Position numbers and translations under genes: made by a program
Shown here: positions 1 to 5,648 of the stretch, piece after piece
Position numbering within the stretch: position 1 is the first letter of the stretch
How the letters are laid out: each line of letters opens with the position of its first letter
Notes under the pieces: model-generated
Databases searched by the model: none
Told to the model about the DNA's origin: nothing
Seen by the model: only the letters and a program-made list of their open reading frames with translations
Assembly: GCA_913041865.1 (NCBI GenBank)
Contig: CAJWIW010000058.1
Coordinates: forward strand, 1-6,026
Length of the DNA: 6,026 nt
Source of the DNA: an uncultured Gammaproteobacteria bacterium
GTDB lineage: Bacteria; Pseudomonadota; Gammaproteobacteria; GCA-002705445; GCA-002716945
Reading direction: 5' to 3'

Positions 1-206
1 CAAATGAGGTAACTATATTGTCAGATACTGCTTTAAGAGGTGAAGATTTAGACGAGGAAAGAGCTATGGAAGCAGAGCGTTTAGCACAAGAAGCAATGAA
101 AAACAGTAGCAGTGATGTCGATACTGCTAAAGCAAAATCAGAATTACTACAAGCAGCCGCACAATTGAGATTAATTAAAAAACTGAAGAGTAAAGCAAAA
201 AAATAA
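1..206 (+). CDS. atpC: ATP synthase F1 epsilon subunit, C-terminal fragment
   Basis: This is the 3' end of the gene for the epsilon subunit of the F1Fo ATP synthase, the rotor-stalk subunit that couples and can inhibit the F1 motor at the cytoplasmic membrane. The reading frame is open from base 3 to a TAA at 204-206, giving about 67 residues. The segment beginning VTILSDTALRGEDLDEERA matches the family's junction between the beta-sandwich and the C-terminal helical hairpin (VTVLADTAIRGxDLDEARA in E. coli). The rest is the charged two-helix region, ending in a lysine-rich tail. A TTG at 18 lies inside the conserved domain and is not a true start; the real start is upstream of the window. glmU follows after 12 bp, the usual gammaproteobacterial order at the end of the atp operon. 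No terminator separates them, so some read-through into glmU is likely. Confidence 0.93.
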   Translation, partial: NEVTILSDTALRGEDLDEERAMEAERLAQEAMKNSSSDVDTAKAKSELLQAAAQLRLIKKLKSKAKK

Positions 207-218
207 AGAGGTCGCTGT

Positions 219-1589
219 ATGTTCTCTACAATTATTCTTGGTGCCGGAAAGAGCACAAGGATGAAGGCAAATAAATCAAAACTGTTATTCGATATTGCTG
301 GGAAACCAATTATAACTCATATAATAGATGCAGTCAGACAAGCTAAATGTAGTGAGATCATCTGTGTAGTCAATAGAGAATCAAAAGATCTTGTCCAGCT
401 TCTTAAAGAAAACAAAGTAAACATCGCCTTTCAAAAAAAATCAAATGGTACAGCTGGTGCTGCTGAAGCAGGTAGTAAAATAATCTCCTCAAAAAATAGA
501 AAAGTTCTAATTTTATGTGGTGATGCACCTTTTGTAACCACCCAATCTATAAAAAATATGATAAAAAAAATCAGTAACGCAGACGCTTGTGTTGGGACAG
601 TTGAATTAGATATTCCAAAGGGCTACGGAAGAATCATTAGACAAGGTAATAAAATTTCTGAAATAGTAGAGGAGAGAGATTCTTCGATCGAACAGAGAGC
701 AATAAGAGAGGTTAATACAGGCGTCATCTCAATCAATAATAGTATATTAAATAAATACATCTCTGAGATTAAAAATAATAATGTTAAAAAAGAATTCTAC
801 CTGACTGACATTATCAAAATACTAATAAGTAAAAACTACAAAGTAAACACGTTTAAATTCGATGATGAATTAGAGGTTACGGGTGTTAATTCAAAAGTCG
901 ACCTCGTAAACCTTGAGAAAAAATATCTACGCAGAAAAGCAGAGAGGCTTCTTGAGGCTGGCACTCTTGTGCGTGATCCGTCAAAGACTGAAATCAGAGG
1001 AGATCTTAAAGTAAAGAAGAATGTTGAAATTGATATTAACTGTGTGTTTGAAGATAGTGTAACAATCGGTGAGAATACAAAGATTGGCCATAATTGTTAT
1101 TTTAATCGTTGTAAAATTGGTGATAATGTTCATATTAAACCAAACACAATAATTTTTGGTTCATCAATTGGAAATAAATGCATAGTTGGGCCTTATGCTC
1201 GGATTAGGCCAGGATCTATGCTCAAAACAGAGGTCCATGTTGGTAATTTTGTGGAAATAAAAAATTCTGTTATTGGCAATGGAACAAAGATAAACCATTT
1301 AAGCTACATAGGTGATGCTACTCTTGGATCAGATATTAATATTGGCGCAGGAACTATTACATGCAACTATGATGGAGATAAGAAACATAAGACATCTATC
1401 GAGAGCAATTCATTCATAGGCTCTGGCACAAGACTAGTCGCACCTGTCAAAGTTGCTAAAGGATCCTACATTGCTGCTGGTTCAACTGTGACCAAAGATA
1501 CTCCAGGAGAGGGAAGCTTGACTATTGCTAGAAGCAAACAAGTTTCTATCCCCAAATGGCGATCTAGGCAAATCAAAGGTAAAAAATAA
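219..1589 (+). CDS. glmU: Bifunctional GlmU: GlcN-1-P acetyltransferase / GlcNAc-1-P uridylyltransferase
   Basis: GlmU catalyses the last two steps of UDP-GlcNAc synthesis in the cytoplasm: acetyl-CoA-dependent acetylation of glucosamine-1-phosphate, then uridylyl transfer from UTP. The 456 residues equal the usual length. Residues 1-226 are the pyrophosphorylase domain: nucleotide loop LGAGKSTRM at 7-15, K21, metal-binding D102 and N224, GYGRI at 135-139, E151 and N166. About 245-456 is the left-handed beta-helix acetyltransferase, with R330, K348, H360, Y363, N374, N383-Y384, S402 and A420 aligning with the E. coli active-site residues (offset 3). The ATG has the Shine-Dalgarno AAAGAGG (205-211) 7 bp upstream. 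The nucleotide loop departs from the common LAAGKGTRM...PK pattern (A to G, G to S, and S20 in place of the Pro before the lysine), while the acetyltransferase site is fully conserved. glmS overlaps its stop codon. Confidence 0.97.
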   Translation: MFSTIILGAGKSTRMKANKSKLLFDIAGKPIITHIIDAVRQAKCSEIICVVNRESKDLVQLLKENKVNIAFQKKSNGTAGAAEAGSKIISSKNRKVLILCGDAPFVTTQSIKNMIKKISNADACVGTVELDIPKGYGRIIRQGNKISEIVEERDSSIEQRAIREVNTGVISINNSILNKYISEIKNNNVKKEFYLTDIIKILISKNYKVNTFKFDDELEVTGVNSKVDLVNLEKKYLRRKAERLLEAGTLVRDPSKTEIRGDLKVKKNVEIDINCVFEDSVTIGENTKIGHNCYFNRCKIGDNVHIKPNTIIFGSSIGNKCIVGPYARIRPGSMLKTEVHVGNFVEIKNSVIGNGTKINHLSYIGDATLGSDINIGAGTITCNYDGDKKHKTSIESNSFIGSGTRLVAPVKVAKGSYIAAGSTVTKDTPGEGSLTIARSKQVSIPKWRSRQIKGKK

Positions 1590-3415
1590 TGTGCGGTATA
1601 TTCGGGGCAGTTTCCTCATCAGAAATACAACATTCGCTTATAAATGGCTTGTCTAGGCTTGAATACAGAGGATATGATTCTGCTGGCATTTCTTTAATGA
1701 CAGGCAGTGAAAAAATCAAGAGAGTCAGGTGTGTTGGAAAAGTTAAGAATCTAAAAAAAATATTAAATGCATCCAAATCATCAGGATACTGTGGCATAGC
1801 ACATACACGTTGGGCTACTCATGGGCAACCTATACTCAAGAATTCGCATCCACATAATTCATCTAAAGTTTCAATCGTGCACAATGGAATAATTGAAAAT
1901 TCAGAAGAGCTTAAGAGTTTTTTAAAAAAGAGGAGTTATAAGTTCACATCAGATACTGATTCCGAAGTTATCGCGCATCTATTTTCATACTACGCACAAA
2001 ATGCAGCTAGTAGTGTTCAAGCCATGAAAGAGGTGACTAAAAAGCTCAAGGGTTCATTTGCTATCGCAGCAATTTGTGAAAGATGGCCCGAGCAATTACT
2101 TGCAGCTTGTAATGGCAGCCCTCTTCTTATAGGAACTAAAAAAGGTAGTAACTTTATTTCTTCCGATATTCATGCATTATCAGACAACACCAATACTTAT
2201 GTCCCGCTTCAAGATAATGAAATCGTAGAGCTAAGTAATAGTAATTATCAGATTTATAATTTCAGTGGAAAAAAAATAACAAGAAAAGTAACTAAGGCAA
2301 AAAAACAAAATTCTGAAATCAATAAAGATGGTTACAAACATTTTATGCAAAAAGAAATTTATGAGCAACAAGATATTATTAGCAGTGCAATTAAACATCA
2401 GATTGGTGATAAAGGTCTGCTACCGAATATATTCGGCCCTAATTCAGATAAACTTTTATTAAAAACAAAGCATATTCACTTTGTTGCATGCGGAACTAGT
2501 TATAATGCAGCCTTGATTGCCAAGTATTGGATAGAAGAGATTACGGACATCATCTGCACAGCTGAGATAGCCAGCGAGTATAGATACCGGACCGTAAATG
2601 TCCCACCCGGCACTTTGTTTGTTGCTATCAGTCAATCAGGAGAAACAGCTGATACAATCTATTCACTCAAAAAAGCTAAAAACAGAAATTATAGTTCTAT
2701 ACTATCAATTTGTAATGTTCCAGAAAGCTCCATAACTAGACTATCTGATCTCGTATATCTTACACATGCGGGTCCTGAAATTAGTGTTGCATCAACTAAA
2801 GCTTTTACATCACAGCTTATCGCACTTCTATTTATGACAATGGTATTATCAAGGACCTCTAAAAATAAAGTAATTGAAAAAACCATCCTTAAACAAGTGA
2901 AGGCCCTACCAGCAATAATTAAAAAAACATTCTTACTTGAAAAAGAGATAAAAAAGATAGCTAAAAACTTCAAGAATAAAAAACATACTTTATTTTTGGG
3001 TAGAGGTGTTTCCTATCCTATTGCTCTTGAGGCAGCACTAAAGCTAAAAGAGATAACATACATACATGCAGAAGGTTATGCTGCTGGTGAGCTGAAACAT
3101 GGCCCACTAGCCTTAGTAGATAAAAACCTCCCAGTAATTGGCTTAATGCCTGATAATAATTTGGTTAATCAAGTATTATCCAACCTTGCTGAAGTTAGGG
3201 CAAGACAAGGTTTAGTCTATATATTCACAAATAAGAAACTACAAAGTTCAAAGGCAGATAAAACTAACGTGATTAATATGCCTTCATGCGGACATTTTGT
3301 ATCTCCCCTAGTCTATGTCATACCAATGCAATTACTTTCATACTATGTTGCAATTGAGAAAAAAACAAACATTGATCAGCCAAGGAATCTAGCTAAATCA
3401 GTTACGGTAGAGTAG
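1589..3415 (+). CDS. glmS: Glutamine--fructose-6-phosphate aminotransferase (isomerizing)
   Basis: GlmS converts fructose-6-phosphate and glutamine to glucosamine-6-phosphate and glutamate, the committed entry into amino-sugar synthesis for the cell wall. The 608 residues match the family (609 in E. coli). The N-terminal class II glutaminase domain starts MCGIFGA with nucleophile Cys2 and has RGYDSAG at 27-33, HTRWATHG at 72-79 (R74, W75), HNG at 98-100 and D124. The isomerase half has two SIS domains: CGTSYN at 301-306 and SQSGET at 348-353 bind the sugar phosphate, with E488, H504 and K603 as the catalytic set. The C-terminus DQPRNLAKSVTVE is nearly invariant. The ATG shares its A with the glmU stop (TAATG), and an AAAGG Shine-Dalgarno (1575-1579) lies within glmU, so translation is probably coupled. 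There is no room for a glmS leader, ribozyme or small-RNA target. No clear terminator follows. Confidence 0.98.
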   Translation: MCGIFGAVSSSEIQHSLINGLSRLEYRGYDSAGISLMTGSEKIKRVRCVGKVKNLKKILNASKSSGYCGIAHTRWATHGQPILKNSHPHNSSKVSIVHNGIIENSEELKSFLKKRSYKFTSDTDSEVIAHLFSYYAQNAASSVQAMKEVTKKLKGSFAIAAICERWPEQLLAACNGSPLLIGTKKGSNFISSDIHALSDNTNTYVPLQDNEIVELSNSNYQIYNFSGKKITRKVTKAKKQNSEINKDGYKHFMQKEIYEQQDIISSAIKHQIGDKGLLPNIFGPNSDKLLLKTKHIHFVACGTSYNAALIAKYWIEEITDIICTAEIASEYRYRTVNVPPGTLFVAISQSGETADTIYSLKKAKNRNYSSILSICNVPESSITRLSDLVYLTHAGPEISVASTKAFTSQLIALLFMTMVLSRTSKNKVIEKTILKQVKALPAIIKKTFLLEKEIKKIAKNFKNKKHTLFLGRGVSYPIALEAALKLKEITYIHAEGYAAGELKHGPLALVDKNLPVIGLMPDNNLVNQVLSNLAEVRARQGLVYIFTNKKLQSSKADKTNVINMPSCGHFVSPLVYVIPMQLLSYYVAIEKKTNIDQPRNLAKSVTVE

Positions 3416-3437
3416 TATATTTTATATAGAGCAAGTT

Positions 3438-3584
3438 TTAACAGCAATTATCTGAGTCATCACAACAACCATCACTACAACAGGTGCTACTGCATTCCCC
3501 AGTTTTGCAACCATCACTACAACAACCATCCGCACAGCAAGTGTATTTACAACAAGTCTCAACTGTATCTATCTGTTCTGTCAT
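3438..3584 (-). CDS. Small cysteine-rich protein with CCxxx pentad pattern (novel, metallothionein-like)
   Basis: No known family is recognised. The minus-strand frame runs from ATG (3584-3582) to TAA (3440-3438) and encodes 48 residues. Fourteen are cysteine: 11, 12, 16, 17, 21, 22, 26, 31, 35, 36, 40, 41, 47 and 48, including six CC pairs. A cysteine falls on every fifth residue from 11 to 41. The unit TCC(A/S)DGCC occurs at 15-22 and 34-41. It is acidic (10 Asp/Glu, 2 Lys), has no His, Arg or Trp and one Tyr, and its N-terminus is hydrophilic, so it is probably cytoplasmic. A strong Shine-Dalgarno (AAAGAGG, 5 bp spacing) and the non-random cysteine pattern argue for a real gene. It converges on glmS with a 22 bp gap and diverges from the sixA-like gene. 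Metal or polysulfide storage, or thiol redox buffering, would fit (inference). It lacks the CxC motifs of SmtA/BmtA metallothioneins. A RiPP precursor is possible, but no modifying enzyme is nearby. No gene follows it in the same direction in the window, so it is unlikely to be a leader peptide. Confidence 0.82.
   Translation of the reverse strand: MTEQIDTVETCCKYTCCADGCCSDGCKTGECSSTCCSDGCCDDSDNCC
3466..3524 (-). repeat. In-frame 17-bp direct repeat within the cysteine-rich gene
   Basis: The 17-mer CAACCATCACTACAACA (plus-strand reading) occurs exactly at 3466-3482 and 3508-3524. The 42 bp offset is 14 codons, so both copies encode CCSDG followed by Cys (residues 21-26 and 35-40). A near copy overlaps at about 3520-3534 and encodes CCADGC. 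This looks like internal duplication that built the cysteine pentads. Confidence 0.85.
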
Positions 3585-3589
3585 AATAG

Positions 3590-3596
3590 CCTCTTT
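3590..3596 (-). promoter_or_regulatory. Ribosome binding site of the cysteine-rich gene
   Basis: On the minus strand AAAGAGG lies 5 bp before the ATG at 3584. It is the same heptamer as the Shine-Dalgarno of glmU in this window. It supports translation of the small gene and fixes its start. Confidence 0.8.
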
Positions 3597-3602
3597 ATAA
3601 AT

Positions 3603-3608
3603 ATTATA
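3603..3608 (-). promoter_or_regulatory. Possible -10 element of the cysteine-rich gene
   Basis: A perfect TATAAT on the minus strand lies about 18 bp before the start codon, just ahead of the Shine-Dalgarno. No good -35 hexamer sits at 16-18 bp spacing, and the stretch is AT-rich, so a chance match is quite possible. An activator-dependent promoter would fit the missing -35. A TTATAA-ATA-TTATAT imperfect palindrome (3595-3609) overlaps it. Confidence 0.35.
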
Positions 3609-3681
3609 TTCTCAATCTATACCCAATAATGAAATATGTCTATACTCATGTAATACTTTAAACAAAAAAATAACTTAAATT

Positions 3682-3685
3682 GGAG
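3682..3685 (+). promoter_or_regulatory. Ribosome binding site that selects the TTG start of the sixA-like gene
   Basis: GGAG lies 9 bp before the TTG at 3695. It overlaps the second base onward of another in-frame start, TTG 3680, which has only A/T-rich sequence upstream. This favours 3695 as the true start. Confidence 0.65.
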
Positions 3686-3694
3686 TCTAAATCG

Positions 3695-4177
3695 TTGAAT
3701 ATTTATCTTTTGCGTCATGCAGAATCACCAATGAGCTCACTTATTGATGACCATAGTAGACCTTTATCAGATACAGGCAAAGAGGATGCATCAACATTAG
3801 CAAAGTATATTTGTGATAATAAAATATGCTTTGACCTTACACTATGCTCCACATCAGATAGAACAAGAGAAACATTGACGATTATTAAAGAGCGTTCTAC
3901 AAATTCATTCCAAGAAATAAACTATTTAGATGAGCTTTATAATGCCTCAAAGAATAAAATACTTGAAGTTATTAGAAAGCATACTAATCAATCTATTTTA
4001 GTTGTCGGTCACAATCCTGGTATATCCAAATTAATATCAGACTTCGCAGGTCTTGATGAGAGTAGCTTCCCTCCATGTGTATTCTCGAAAATCGTGACTA
4101 ACGAAGATGATTTATTATCTGTTAAATCCATATTTATCGTAAGGCCAGAAAATAAAGAAGTAATTGATTTACTATAA
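3695..4177 (+). CDS. sixA: SixA-type phosphohistidine phosphatase (histidine phosphatase superfamily)
   Basis: This is a small cytoplasmic branch-1 histidine phosphatase. In E. coli, SixA removes phosphate from histidine residues of phosphotransfer proteins such as ArcB or the nitrogen PTS. Starting at TTG 3695 gives 160 residues beginning MNIYLLRHAES. This puts the catalytic RHA at residues 7-9, with His8 in the same place as in E. coli SixA (MQVFIMRHGDA). Further marks are RPLSDTGKEDA at 22-32, the CSTSDRTRET stretch at 51-60 supplying a phosphate-binding Arg, and VVGHNPG at 103-109 with the second catalytic His106. The length is typical of SixA and too short for phosphoglycerate mutases. 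A longer form from TTG 3680 would add five residues but lacks a ribosome binding site. The substrate cannot be inferred, since no PTS or kinase gene is nearby. The flavodoxin-like gene follows after 24 bp. Family assignment is firm; the exact substrate is not. Confidence 0.85.
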   Translation: MNIYLLRHAESPMSSLIDDHSRPLSDTGKEDASTLAKYICDNKICFDLTLCSTSDRTRETLTIIKERSTNSFQEINYLDELYNASKNKILEVIRKHTNQSILVVGHNPGISKLISDFAGLDESSFPPCVFSKIVTNEDDLLSVKSIFIVRPENKEVIDLL

Positions 4178-4190
4178 CTGACTTTATAAT
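4164..4190 (+). promoter_or_regulatory. Possible promoter for the flavodoxin-like gene
   Basis: A perfect TATAAT (4185-4190) sits 11 bp before the ATG at 4202. A TTGATT (4164-4169) lies 15 bp upstream of it, a short spacer. The start codon lacks a strong Shine-Dalgarno (only TAAG), so a transcript from here would have a very short leader. The hexamers overlap the end of the preceding gene, and chance is possible in AT-rich DNA. Confidence 0.3.
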
Positions 4191-4201
4191 ACTATTAAGT
4201 T

Positions 4202-4810
4202 ATGAAAAGGATTTTTATTGTGTTCGGCCACCATAATATCACTGGCTCATTTAATGCAGCTATAAGAGACAATTTTATCAGCGAGGTTAAGAAAAATGGC
4301 CATGAGGTAGATCTTGTAAATCTGTTTGAGGAAGAGGAGCAGCTTCCGTTCTATAACTCAAATTTTAATCCACCACCAAAAAAAGTACTAGATTATCGCG
4401 ATCGCTTAGAAAAGTCAGATGTGATGTTTTTAATTGGTTCTTGTCACAACTTAAGGATGAACGCAATACTAGAAAATTGGATAGATTGGGTACTTCACCC
4501 AAAATGGTTTTTTTCTTATAAGTCAATGTTTCCAGAAAGTAAGTATTTTAAAAACTATGGTTACCCTGTTCCCGGGGCTATGAAAGGCAAGCTTGGTATT
4601 GTATCTATCACATATGGTGGGCCCATGTTCTCATATTTCAATTTCTCAATATTTGACAACATACCTTATAGGAGAATAAAAAAATCGGTTTTTAAACTAG
4701 GTGGCCTAAGAACAAAATATCTACGTTTTTACTCTGTTTTGCCAAACATGAGCAAAGAAGAGTTTAATAATCACATGCTAAGAGTGCGCAATTTAGCTAG
4801 AGGTTTGTAG
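4202..4810 (+). CDS. Flavodoxin-fold NAD(P)H-dependent oxidoreductase-like protein (Flavodoxin_2 family)
   Basis: The 202 residues resemble NAD(P)H:quinone oxidoreductases and KefF/MdaB-like flavoproteins, which bind FMN or FAD and reduce quinones in the cytoplasm. The N-terminal strand and phosphate loop are IFIVFGHHNITGSFNAAI (4-21), matching the GHPxxxSFN pattern. A hydrophobic strand at 73-79 is followed by NAILENWIDWVL (87-98), matching the family helix PAxLKGWxDRVL. GKLGIVSITYGGP (129-141) matches the strand and flavin loop GKKxxxxxTxGGP. The C-terminal helix includes MSKEEFNNHMLRVRNLA. The usual PLWW/PxYW flavin-stacking segment before the helix is replaced by GSCHNL (79-84), so flavin binding or substrate choice may differ. 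No signal peptide or membrane segment is seen. It follows the phosphatase gene by 24 bp and precedes the SRAP gene by 40 bp. The fold assignment is confident; the physiological substrate is unknown. Confidence 0.75.
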   Translation: MKRIFIVFGHHNITGSFNAAIRDNFISEVKKNGHEVDLVNLFEEEEQLPFYNSNFNPPPKKVLDYRDRLEKSDVMFLIGSCHNLRMNAILENWIDWVLHPKWFFSYKSMFPESKYFKNYGYPVPGAMKGKLGIVSITYGGPMFSYFNFSIFDNIPYRRIKKSVFKLGGLRTKYLRFYSVLPNMSKEEFNNHMLRVRNLARGL

Positions 4811-4821
4811 TACAATAAGTG

Positions 4822-4840
4822 TATTAAATTATATTTAATA
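4822..4840. repeat. AT-only inverted repeat before the SRAP gene
   Basis: TATTAAAT and its exact reverse complement ATTTAATA flank a 3 bp spacer, ending 10 bp before the SRAP start. It could be an operator or part of an AT-rich promoter. With no G or C it would make a weak hairpin and has no T-tract suited to termination. It is not a LexA-type CTG-N10-CAG site. Confidence 0.4.
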
Positions 4841-4850
4841 TAAAGTTTTT

Positions 4851-5432
4851 ATGTGTGGTCGATTTTCATTAAGTAATACTGAAAGTGTCAAATCAAAGTT
4901 TGACGTTGATGTGGAGGCTAGATTTAATATATCACCCGGGACAGACGTAAATATTCTTGCATCCGGCCCTTTAGTTTTGCCATGGAACTTATCACCCCCA
5001 TGGGCTAAAAAACCTATGAACTTAATTAACGCTAGATATGAAACATTACATGAAAAACCATCCTTTAGAGATACATCCCGTTGCGTTTTTATAGTAGATG
5101 GATGGTATGAATGGAAGAGGTTTTTTGATTGGAAACGACGTGAAAACAAAAATCAGCCCTATTATCATCATCTTGATGGAGAGTTATTTTTCATGGCAGG
5201 TGTTTATAATGATACTGGATGTGCCATTGTCACCAAAGCTGCTGTTAAAGAACTTAAAAACATCCATCCACGTCAGCCCTATCTACTTTTAGAGAACCAG
5301 ATCTCTGATTGGCTGTCAGGAGATCAATTTATCAAAGACAGATGTTCTAGTGAAATACGTATTCACAAGGTGTCCACCTATGTGAATTCCCCCAGAAATG
5401 ACTCCATAGAGTGCAAGACACCCATTCAGTGA
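4851..5432 (+). CDS. SRAP-domain protein (YedK/HMCES family), abasic-site DNA-protein crosslinker
   Basis: SRAP proteins use the amino group and thiol of Cys2 to form a stable thiazolidine crosslink with abasic sites in single-stranded DNA, shielding them at replication forks. The protein begins MCGRF, so Cys2 is exposed when Met is removed and the ATG at 4851 must be the start. RFNISPGT (24-31) matches RYNxAPG; NAR (60-62) carries the Asn equivalent to YedK N75; E87 in DGWYEW (83-88) matches E105; and H139 in IHPRQP (138-143) matches H160. The end VNSPRNDSIEC (178-188) is also family-like. At 193 residues it is shorter than YedK (222), mainly through reduced loops before NAR and near the C-terminus. 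The usual WG of the WGLxPxW motif is WN here. Only a weak Shine-Dalgarno (AAAG, 5 bp spacing) is present. No LexA box was seen, so SOS control is not supported. A DUF2805 gene follows after 7 bp. Confidence 0.92.
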   Translation: MCGRFSLSNTESVKSKFDVDVEARFNISPGTDVNILASGPLVLPWNLSPPWAKKPMNLINARYETLHEKPSFRDTSRCVFIVDGWYEWKRFFDWKRRENKNQPYYHHLDGELFFMAGVYNDTGCAIVTKAAVKELKNIHPRQPYLLLENQISDWLSGDQFIKDRCSSEIRIHKVSTYVNSPRNDSIECKTPIQ

Positions 5433-5439
5433 TATTGTT

Positions 5440-5646
5440 ATGAAAGACCTATCGGAATCCCAATTAAGTGAAATTATAGAAATGGCGTTGTCTGATGACG
5501 TACCATTTAAGACCATTGAGACAGAATATGGGATTAATGCTGATCAAATAAAAAGAATAATGAAAGATAATATCTCTCCGCGCTCATATAAGATATGGCG
5601 TCAAAGAGTTAAAGACTTTTCTACACGCAGAAAATATTACAAGTAG
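5440..5646 (+). CDS. TIGR03643/DUF2805 family small protein, function unknown
   Basis: This 68-residue basic protein matches the pattern I recall for the TIGR03643/DUF2805 family: an acidic N-terminal helix (LSEIIEMALSDDVPF, 9-23), then IETEYGINADQIKRIM (26-41), a helix-turn-helix-like stretch, then SPRSYKIWRQRV (46-57) and a basic tail STRRKYYK. It could bind nucleic acid, but this is inference from charge and helical pattern. The family has no established biochemical role; from memory, members tend to sit near photolyase/cryptochrome genes in light-exposed bacteria. Its ATG lies 7 bp after the SRAP stop with no separate promoter and only a weak ribosome binding site, so co-transcription and coupled translation with SRAP are likely. 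A role linked to DNA damage is therefore plausible. The next gene has its own promoter just after this stop codon. Confidence 0.8.
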   Translation: MKDLSESQLSEIIEMALSDDVPFKTIETEYGINADQIKRIMKDNISPRSYKIWRQRVKDFSTRRKYYK

Positions 5647-5648
5647 TG

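Larger units (their letters stand above)
3585..3694. other. Divergent intergenic region between the cysteine-rich gene and the sixA-like gene
   Basis: These 110 bp separate two divergently transcribed genes and must hold both 5' regions. Rightward, TATACT (3641-3646) is a possible -10 for the phosphatase gene, but no convincing -35 precedes it. Leftward, TATAAT is noted separately. A TCTATA hexamer occurs twice (3616-3621 and 3639-3644, 23 bp apart); its meaning is unknown. No hairpin, RNA gene or further ORF was seen. Confidence 0.5.

Noticed and set aside
1573..1797. Minus-strand ORF of 74 codons over the start of glmS
   Set aside because: It lies antisense to the strongly conserved glutaminase domain and shows no family motif or ribosome binding site; a shadow.
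2689..2973. Minus-strand ORF of 94 codons inside glmS
   Set aside because: Antisense to the conserved SIS domain, with no recognisable protein pattern.
3416..3437. Possible bidirectional terminator between glmS and the cysteine-rich gene
   Set aside because: The spacer has AT-rich partial symmetry (TATATTTTATATA) but no GC-containing stem or proper T-tract.
3438..3584. Cysteine-rich ORF as a regulatory leader peptide
   Set aside because: No gene lies downstream in the same direction within the window; the next sequence is the convergent glmS, so attenuation has no visible target.
3438..3584. ACAACA-rich tract as a simple-sequence repeat or CRISPR-like array
   Set aside because: The repeats are too few and irregular, and are explained by CC codon pairs of a coding frame.
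4398..4405. GCGATCGC octamer, identical to the cyanobacterial HIP1 element
   Set aside because: A single copy within a coding region; HIP1 is meaningful only when highly repeated.
4835..5149. Minus-strand ORF of 104 codons over the SRAP gene
   Set aside because: It covers the catalytic N-terminal half of a clear SRAP gene on the other strand and resembles nothing itself.
5098..5292. Plus-strand ORF of 64 codons inside the SRAP gene
   Set aside because: Out-of-frame reading of conserved SRAP sequence.
5316..5516. Minus-strand ORF of 66 codons over the SRAP/DUF2805 junction
   Set aside because: Antisense to two supported genes, with no motif.
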